64,000 nt of DNA from JAEUMY01 sp031394355 (GTDB taxonomy: Bacteria > Pseudomonadota > Gammaproteobacteria > Burkholderiales > Usitatibacteraceae), in contig JANNSU010000059.1 of assembly GCA_031394355.1 (NCBI GenBank), forward strand, positions 62,001 through 126,000, written 5' to 3'. The notes beneath the pieces were generated by a model. It was not told the origin of the DNA, made no database searches, and was given only the letters and a program-made list of their open reading frames with translations. Below, piece by piece: positions 58,957 to 64,000 of the stretch (its first letter is position 1; each line of letters begins with the position of its first letter). The position numbers and the translations under genes are program-made.

Positions 58957-59390
58957 GTGATTCTACTGGGTGCTGGTTGAGTGGTCTGCCCGGCAGAGTG
59001 ATTCCGCACGGCGGTTGTTACCTCGAGCACCCGGGCTCCTGCACACGCAAGCTGCTTGCAAGTTTCTTGCACGTTTCTTGCACGTTTGCAGGTTTGCACC
59101 CTGGGCACAGGGGCCAGCAGCCGACTGTGCTGCCTGGAGGTCACTGTGCGGCAACGCCGCCTGCCTGGGTATCGGCAATAGAGCGCATTGCGCTGTCAGC
59201 GCAGGCCTACAAATGCGGACATGTCAGCCTTTTCCTACGCAGACTTCAGCGGAAGGCGGCTGGCACAGGCCCGCGTGGGTTTGGCAGACTGCGTCATGCA
59301 TCGATGCAAGGTGTCGGGCCCATCCTCAGGTGGCACCTGCAGCCCCGGCCCTTCGCACGCTGTCATCCACAACCATCACAGGAGATTTCC
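58957..59390. other. Divergent intergenic region entericidin-BON
   Basis: It contains two TTTCTTGCACG units in a short TTGCA-rich tandem stretch (59056-59100). No gene is supported. It presumably holds both promoters. Confidence 0.45.
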
Positions 59391-59861
59391 ATGAATTACC
59401 CGAACTTCCGCGCTGCCCTGGCCCCGTTGGTCCTCTTGTCCGCCATCGCGCTGACAGCCTGCACCGATCGCTCCGCAGAAGAAGCCGGACGAAAATTGGA
59501 TGTGGCGGCAGCCGACGCGAAGGCTGAAGCCCAGAAAGCCGGTGACAGGATCGAAAAGAAGTCCGACGAAGCCGTGGCCGCCATCAAGGAGGCGGGTGCC
59601 GACATGAAACAATCAGCCAAGGAGACCACTGCCGACGCCAAACGCGCCGTGAGTGACGCGGCCATCACCGCCTCAATCAGGGTGGATGTGGCGAAGGACC
59701 CGGGCCTCTCCAATCTGAAGATTGAAGTGGATACCCTCAACGGCGTAGTCACCTTGCGCGGCGAGACAACCAACGCCGACGCCAAGAGTCGTGCCGGCAA
59801 CGTGGCCCGCAACATCAGTGGCGTGGTCAGCGTCAACAACGAGATCAAGGTGCTGGGCTGA
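59391..59861 (+). CDS. BON-domain lipoprotein
   Basis: This 156-residue protein has a lipobox (A-L-T-A-C, Cys 24), an Ala/Lys-rich helical linker (about 30-85) and one BON domain (about 88-156: I-T-A-S-I-R-V-D-V-A, V-D-T-L-N-G-V-V-T-L-R-G, I-S-G-V-V-S-V-N-N-E-I). It is likely a periplasmic envelope-stress protein of the OsmY type. ATG follows GGAG. Confidence 0.9.
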   Translation: MNYPNFRAALAPLVLLSAIALTACTDRSAEEAGRKLDVAAADAKAEAQKAGDRIEKKSDEAVAAIKEAGADMKQSAKETTADAKRAVSDAAITASIRVDVAKDPGLSNLKIEVDTLNGVVTLRGETTNADAKSRAGNVARNISGVVSVNNEIKVLG

Positions 59862-60428
59862 TCGGCATTCCGATGTCAGTGTGATCGGGCAATGACCTTG
59901 CCCCGCAGAGGATGCGGGTGAACCCGAAGAGTGGGCCGTGCGCCTGACAGATCGCGTGAAGCAGGAAGCATGAAGAAGGGCCGCCTGTCGGGCGGCCCTT
60001 CCTGTTTCAGCAAGCGCTTGCCTGATTGCGCTTTCTCCCCTCATGGCAGATCCGGGCGCCAATGAGTAAGGCGCGTCCGGGCGGAGGAACGTCCACAGGT
60101 TTGAAGGGTACTGCGGCGCTGTCAGCGGCGCGGATCACGGGTTTTGGCGGGATGGACATTCCGCTGCCAGCACGCCTGCATCAGGGGAAAGGCAGGAGGC
60201 GCGCTTTACTGGCAGAACCAAGGGCAGTTGTCCTACAGACCCTGGGGGATCGCCAGCGCATTCTCGGATTCTCGATCATTCGTCAATGGAGTCTACCTTG
60301 AGCCTTCGACATACATCCTCTTCCCGACAACTTGCGCCAGATGTTTCCCGACTCTTCTCAAGTGAAGAGAGTGCAGGCGATTTGATTGGATTTCCCTGTA
60401 GTGTCGGACACACGGTCTGGACAGCAGC
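59862..60428. other. Intergenic region BON-crp
   Basis: After the terminator at 59976-60000 I see no gene. TTGTCCTACA (60228-60237) is the reverse complement of TGTAGGACAA found at 57163 and 54690. Confidence 0.45.
59976..60000 (+). terminator. Terminator of the BON gene
   Basis: A 10-bp stem AAGGGCCGCC / GGCGGCCCTT with a TGTCG loop, followed by CCTGTTT. Confidence 0.75.
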
Positions 60429-61217
60429 ATGAACATGACCCGGGTGTGCGACATCGATACCAACTACCTGCTTCAGGCGCTGACGGAAAGCGAATGGGAG
60501 CGCTGGGAGTCCAAACTCGAGCTGGTGCCATTGCCGAAGGGCAAAGTACTGTTCGAAGCGGGGGTTCCGATCAAACACGTCTATTTCCCCACGACGGCGA
60601 TCGTCTCGATCATGCACATCATGGAGAACGGGGCGACGTCGAAAGTGGCGATCGTCGGGAATGACGGCATGGTCGGCATCGCGCTGCTCACGGGTGGCGA
60701 GTCAACGCCAAGCCGTGCAGTGGTGTTGAGCGCGGGCGAAGGGTACAGACTTTCTGCGCAAGCCTTCAAGGAAGAAATGAGCCGTGCAGGGACCGCGCTG
60801 AAGCTGCTGCTTTGCTACACGCAGACGTACGTGACCCAGATCACGATGAACGCAGCGTGCAATCGACATCATTCGGTGGATCAGCAGCTCTGTCGCTGGC
60901 TGCTGGAGAATCTTGATCGGCTGCAGTGCGACGACCTGGTCGCAACGCACGAACTCATCGCAAGCCTGCTGGGCGTGCGAAGAGAAGGCGTTACCTGTGC
61001 TGCCAACAAGCTGCGCGACGCCAATCTCATCGGCTACAGGCGTGGCCGCATCACCGTATTGAATCGTACGAGCCTGCAGAGGCGAAGCTGCGAGTGCTAC
61101 TTTGTTGTCCGAGGCGAGATGGACAGATTGCAGCCTGAGCACGAAGCCACCCGCTCCATCAGGAAAGTCTGGAAAAGCCCCTCCGTTTTTGCATCCGGCG
61201 TCGCAGCGGGATACTGA
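60429..61217 (+). CDS. Crp/Fnr-family transcriptional regulator
   Basis: This 262-residue protein has an N-terminal cNMP-type beta-roll (about 25-125, with V-G-N-D-G-M-V-G-I-A-L-L). A C-terminal HTH_Crp (about 150-225) has V-A-T-H-E-L-I-A-S-L-L-G-V-R-R-E-G-V-T. The phosphate-binding Arg of Crp is not evident, so the ligand is uncertain. The family is frequent in betaproteobacteria next to stress genes such as the BON and entericidin genes here. Confidence 0.88.
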   Translation: MNMTRVCDIDTNYLLQALTESEWERWESKLELVPLPKGKVLFEAGVPIKHVYFPTTAIVSIMHIMENGATSKVAIVGNDGMVGIALLTGGESTPSRAVVLSAGEGYRLSAQAFKEEMSRAGTALKLLLCYTQTYVTQITMNAACNRHHSVDQQLCRWLLENLDRLQCDDLVATHELIASLLGVRREGVTCAANKLRDANLIGYRRGRITVLNRTSLQRRSCECYFVVRGEMDRLQPEHEATRSIRKVWKSPSVFASGVAAGY

Positions 61218-61251
61218 GTGGCGGGTGAGGGGTTTTGGCTGAACGGTTGTC

Positions 61252-61263
61252 GCGAATATTCGC
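61252..61263. repeat. GCGAATATTCGC palindrome, perfect
   Basis: Extended to the 16-bp palindrome TCGCGAATATTCGCGA. Confidence 0.95.
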
Positions 61264-61281
61264 GAAGAACCCCGACCGCGC

Positions 61282-61313
61282 GTAGCCCGGATGCAGCGCA
61301 GCAAAAATCCGGG
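61282..61313. repeat. Dispersed TAGCCCGGATGCAGCG repeat, copy 2
   Basis: Same family as 49771-49802, with an AATCCGGG right arm. Confidence 0.8.
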
Positions 61314-61334
61314 AACCGGTATCACGTGGCACCT

Positions 61335-61346
61335 GCGAATATTCGC
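61335..61346. repeat. GCGAATATTCGC palindrome, perfect
   Basis: Intergenic, 83 bases from the previous copy. Confidence 0.95.
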
Positions 61347-61402
61347 GTTGACGCCAAGGTGCTGCAAACAACGCGGTGACTGTCCCGCTTGCGCGGTCAC
61401 TT

Positions 61403-61436
61403 CCCCCTTTGCAAAAGGGGGATCGAGGGGGATTTC
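61403..61436. repeat. CCCCCTTTGCAAAAGGGGG dispersed repeat
   Basis: A near-perfect hairpin followed by ATCGAGGGGGATTT. Related to the motif at 30.36-30.66 kb. Confidence 0.75.
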
Positions 61437-61519
61437 GTTCCATGCCCTTTGCAAAGGCGCGAATGGTATGAATTTTCGCGGCGTCAACCCATTGCCGCCC
61501 TTCAACACATGGCCGCCCT

Positions 61520-62044
61520 TCAACCCAACGGCTTCTCCATCCACTCGAGCCGCATGCCGATCTTCTCCGCATGCGCCGCCACCGCCGGTCTGGAAAAACT
61601 GCCGTATCGCCCCGTCAGCGCATAGCCGCGCCGCTCGTAATAGCGCACCAGCTCCGGCCGATGCGTGGCGATCACCATCATGGTCATGCGGGTACAGCCG
61701 CGCGCCAACGCGATGCGCTCCGCCTCTGCCAGCATCTGCCGCCCGGTGCCGCCGCCCTGCGCTGTCGGCTGCACCGCTAGCAGGCCGAGATAGCCCGTGT
61801 CGCCATCAAACTTGAGCAGCGTGCACGCCACCAGCGAGTCGTCCACGACCCCCAGCAGGAACATCGATCCCGGCGTTACGATGTGGCCCGCCACCTCGGC
61901 ATCGTGTGTGCGCGCCTCGTTGAACAGCGTGCCTTCGTGCGTCCAGGCCCGCTGCCTGTCCTCTTCCGATCCGCCGCCATAGGCGAGATTGATGAGGGCC
62001 GTGATGGCGGGTACATCGTCGGCTGTGGCAGGGCGGAAGTGCAT
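61520..62044 (-). CDS. GNAT-family N-acetyltransferase
   Basis: This 174-residue protein opens M-H-F-R-P-A-T-A-D-D-V-P-A-I. Its acetyl-CoA motif is L-G-L-L-A-V-Q-P-T-A-Q-G-G-G-T-G-R-Q-M-L, with Y-Y-E-R-R-G-Y near the end. The acceptor is unknown. ATG 62044 is preferred over 62092 because the domain starts there. Confidence 0.87.
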   Translation of the reverse strand: MHFRPATADDVPAITALINLAYGGGSEEDRQRAWTHEGTLFNEARTHDAEVAGHIVTPGSMFLLGVVDDSLVACTLLKFDGDTGYLGLLAVQPTAQGGGTGRQMLAEAERIALARGCTRMTMMVIATHRPELVRYYERRGYALTGRYGSFSRPAVAAHAEKIGMRLEWMEKPLG

Positions 62045-62112
62045 GAAGTTCAGGATGTCAGGATGAGTAGGCGAAGCGCGATGATGCGCCATTCCGTTTT
62101 ACTGCTGTCTAA

Positions 62113-63012
62113 TCACCACCGCTTTGCATCTGCCCTGAGACGTTCCACAGCCAGATCAACAAAGGTCCTCACCTTGGCAGATCCGTGGCGGCCTTCGCGG
62201 TGGATCACGTGGACGGGCAATGCCGAGTCGGCGAACGCCATCAGCACGGTCTTGAGGGTGCCAGCTTCCAGTTCACCTGCAATCTGATAGGAGAGCAATC
62301 GGGTCAGGCCGGCGCCGCTCTTCGCAGCCTCTATCGCGCCATCATTCGTGTTCACCAGAATGCGTGGGTTCAGCCGGACGCTCCTTTTTTCCTTGCCCTG
62401 GGCAAACGTCCACTCCGTGCCGCCAGAGACGGAGGTCGCGGCAATGATCGGATGGCTGGAAAGGTCCGCAGGCGATTTCGGCGTGCCATGTCGTTTCAGG
62501 TAGACGGGCGCTGCACACACAATGCGGCGTACCTCACCCACGCGTATGGCCTGCAGCGACGAGTCGGGCAACTGGCCGATGCGGATGCCGACATCCAGGC
62601 CTTCATCAATCAGGCTCACCACGCGATCGACAAACAGCGCGGACACCGTGGTTTCCTGGTGTTCGGTCTGGTATGCCGCAATCACGGGCATGACGTAGGT
62701 CTTCCCGAACAGCACGGGTGCGGTGACTGCAAGATGTCCGCGTGGTGTGGCGTTGATGCCGGCGGCGGCTTCGTCTGCCTCTTCCGCATCGTGCAGGATT
62801 CGTCGCACGTCTTCCAGATATCGCGCCCCTGCATCCGTCAATCGCACGAGCCGGGTGGTGCGGGTGAGCAAGCGCACGCCCAGCCGATCCTCCAGTGCGG
62901 TGATGGCTCGCGTCACGGCGGGGGGTGACATGCGCAGCCGCCGCGCAGCGCGCGCAAACCCCGCTTCTTCCGCAACAGCAACAAACACGGTCATGAGCTG
63001 AAATCGATCCAC
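62113..63012 (-). CDS. LysR-family transcriptional regulator
   Basis: This 299-residue protein has an N-terminal winged HTH (F-A-R-A-A-R-R-L-R-M-S-P-P-A-V-T-R-A-I) and a LysR substrate-binding domain. GTG 63012, preceded by AAAAGGA, gives the usual M-D-R-F-Q-L-M-T-V-F start. It is divergent from the AhpD-like gene, the likely target. Confidence 0.92.
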   Translation of the reverse strand: MDRFQLMTVFVAVAEEAGFARAARRLRMSPPAVTRAITALEDRLGVRLLTRTTRLVRLTDAGARYLEDVRRILHDAEEADEAAAGINATPRGHLAVTAPVLFGKTYVMPVIAAYQTEHQETTVSALFVDRVVSLIDEGLDVGIRIGQLPDSSLQAIRVGEVRRIVCAAPVYLKRHGTPKSPADLSSHPIIAATSVSGGTEWTFAQGKEKRSVRLNPRILVNTNDGAIEAAKSGAGLTRLLSYQIAGELEAGTLKTVLMAFADSALPVHVIHREGRHGSAKVRTFVDLAVERLRADAKRW

Positions 63013-63028
63013 AGATAATTCCTTTTGG

Positions 63029-63050
63029 TGGAATGGTGGATTCCATTCCA
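63029..63050. promoter_or_regulatory. Candidate LysR-regulator binding site
   Basis: A perfect inverted repeat TGGAATGG-N6-CCATTCCA in the lysR / AhpD-like divergent region, 17 bases upstream of the lysR start. Confidence 0.5.
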
Positions 63051-63135
63051 TGGTCATTCTACTCATTGGATGAAATATATACATTGGCGGTGTCGGCAGC
63101 ACGCCGCCACATCCAACCCCCACCAGGAGAAACTC

Positions 63136-63681
63136 ATGGCACGCCTCAACATCGTCACCAACGAATCAGCAAACCCGGAGCAGAAAGCTCTGTTCGACGC
63201 CATCCAGGGCCAGCTTGGCATGGTGCCCAACTTCCTCAAGGTCTTTGCCAATTCACCGGCTGCCCTCAAGGCATTCCTTGGCCTTCACGGTATCGCTGGC
63301 GACGGCTCGCTCGACCCGCAGACACGTGAACGCATCGCCCTCGCATTGGCCCAGCAGAACAGCTGTGAATATTGCCTGTCCGCGCACACGGCCATCGGCC
63401 GCAAGGTGGGGCTCGATGGCAACGAGATTGCAGCCAATCGTGCCGGCACCAGCCGCGATGAGAAGGCAGCTGTCGCAGTGCGCTTCGCCCGCTCGCTGGT
63501 CGCCCACACCGGTGAAGTCACGACCGAAGAGATCATGGAAATGCGCAATGCCGGCTACAGCGAATCCGATATTGTCGAGGTCATTACTCACGTCGGCATG
63601 AACATCCTGACCAACCTTCTGGGCAAGGCCGGCCGGGTCGACATCGACTTCCCCAAGGTTGAACTGAAACTCGCAGCTTGA
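63136..63681 (+). CDS. Carboxymuconolactone decarboxylase / AhpD-like protein
   Basis: This 181-residue protein carries the CMD redox motif: E-R-I-A-L-A-L-A-Q-Q-N-S-C-E-Y-C-L-S-A-H-T, with the C-x-x-C-x-x-x-H of peroxidase-related members. ATG follows AGGAGA. It is divergent from lysR and 45 bases from the PNPOx-like gene. Confidence 0.92.
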   Translation: MARLNIVTNESANPEQKALFDAIQGQLGMVPNFLKVFANSPAALKAFLGLHGIAGDGSLDPQTRERIALALAQQNSCEYCLSAHTAIGRKVGLDGNEIAANRAGTSRDEKAAVAVRFARSLVAHTGEVTTEEIMEMRNAGYSESDIVEVITHVGMNILTNLLGKAGRVDIDFPKVELKLAA

Positions 63682-63726
63682 ACCGTAACCATCACGCCGG
63701 GGCCCTGGCCCCGGCAGGAGAGCTCC

Positions 63727-64000
63727 ATGGCACGCGCCTTTGCAGAAATCGCCTTCACCCGGAACGTCAAAGCAGCCCAGGCGCGCCTCGGCAGCCGCGA
63801 TGCCTATCGTTCAACCGAATCGGGCGCAGCCGAGGTTGTCGAACTCGGCCCCCGCGAAATCGAATTCATCAGTGCCCGTGACAGTTTTTACCAAGGCACG
63901 GTCGGCGAGAACGGCTGGCCCTATGTCCAGCATCGCGGCGGCCCTGTCGGATTCCTCAAGGTGCTCGGCCCCAACCAGATCGGCTATGCCGATTTCTCCG
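63727..64000 (+). CDS. Pyridoxamine 5'-phosphate oxidase-family protein (partial at window end)
   Basis: The first 91 residues have the FMN-binding split-barrel look: I-S-A-R-D-S-F-Y-Q-G-T-V-G-E-N-G-W-P-Y-V-Q-H-R-G-G-P-V-G-F. ATG follows AGGAG. It runs off the window; probably co-transcribed with the AhpD-like gene. Confidence 0.82.
   Translation, partial: MARAFAEIAFTRNVKAAQARLGSRDAYRSTESGAAEVVELGPREIEFISARDSFYQGTVGENGWPYVQHRGGPVGFLKVLGPNQIGYADFS

Larger units (their letters stand above)
61218..61519. other. Intergenic region with two palindromes and two repeat families
   Basis: It contains perfect palindromes at 61252 and 61335, the second TAGCCCGGATGCAGCG repeat (61282-61313) and a CCCCCTTTGCAAAAGGGGG repeat (61403-61436) of the family expanded in phnJ. 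Confidence 0.7.

Noticed and set aside
1528..61346. Palindrome copies as a CRISPR array or as a single MITE
   Set aside because: Spacing is irregular from 69 bp to 8.5 kb, many copies are inside genes in any frame, and no shared flanking sequence exists outside the cassette array.

Overview
The window is 64 kb of G+C-rich proteobacterial chromosome. Betaproteobacteria (Burkholderiales-like) fits best, on inference from the mix of AidB, KefFC, DUF1415, an Oar-like TonB receptor, Crp/Fnr regulators and several classes of dispersed G+C-rich repeats; a gammaproteobacterium is not excluded. No rRNA, tRNA, CRISPR array or prophage was recognised. Genes are dense, on both strands, and often overlap by ATGA.

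Layout. 0-8 kb: aidB, a SulP anion transporter, a GGDEF-EAL protein, a 2OG-Fe(II) oxygenase and a GNAT acetyltransferase. 8-16 kb: a degenerate-GGDEF membrane protein, two tandem paralogous helical-repeat genes that share an upstream element, kefC-kefF, a SOUL protein and a cNMP-binding protein. 16.2-22.8 kb: a lower-G+C array of cassettes, each a secreted protein or lipoprotein gene followed by a lipase-like or lysozyme-like gene. The cassettes are separated by recurring copies of the 3' end of one small gene, bounded by inverted copies of a short REP-like repeat, and a REP-type (RAYT) transposase sits among them. 22.8-24.2 kb: a GhrA-like dehydrogenase and a VOC protein. 24.3-36.2 kb: a complete C-P lyase (phosphonate) locus, phnGHIJKLM then phnCDE and a PhnZ-like HD oxygenase, with a divergent phnF and a DUF1045-PhnN fusion. 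36.2-46.5 kb: 5'-nucleotidase, TonB/Oar receptor, CNT nucleoside transporter, a Tat-type amidohydrolase and an old yellow enzyme. 46.6-54.5 kb: DUF1415 with a partial 3' duplication, an FAD reductase, DUF3592 proteins, a caspase-like protein and an AI-2E permease. 54.5-61 kb: envelope and stress-type genes (DUF883, DUF1328, entericidin, BON), a NarL-type two-component set and a Crp/Fnr regulator. 61-64 kb: a GNAT protein, and a LysR regulator divergent from an AhpD-like and a PNPOx-like gene.

The most unusual signal is the 12-bp palindrome GCGAATATTCGC. I count 30 perfect copies and at least seven one- or two-mismatch copies across the whole window, half inside genes and half between them. 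By composition almost none would be expected. It behaves like a highly iterated palindrome (compare cyanobacterial HIP1) or a genome-wide protein or methylation site that I do not know to be described. The second is the modular effector/immunity-like array at 16.8-22.8 kb. The third is a phnJ whose product carries a 16-residue tandem repeat made from a dispersed DNA repeat.
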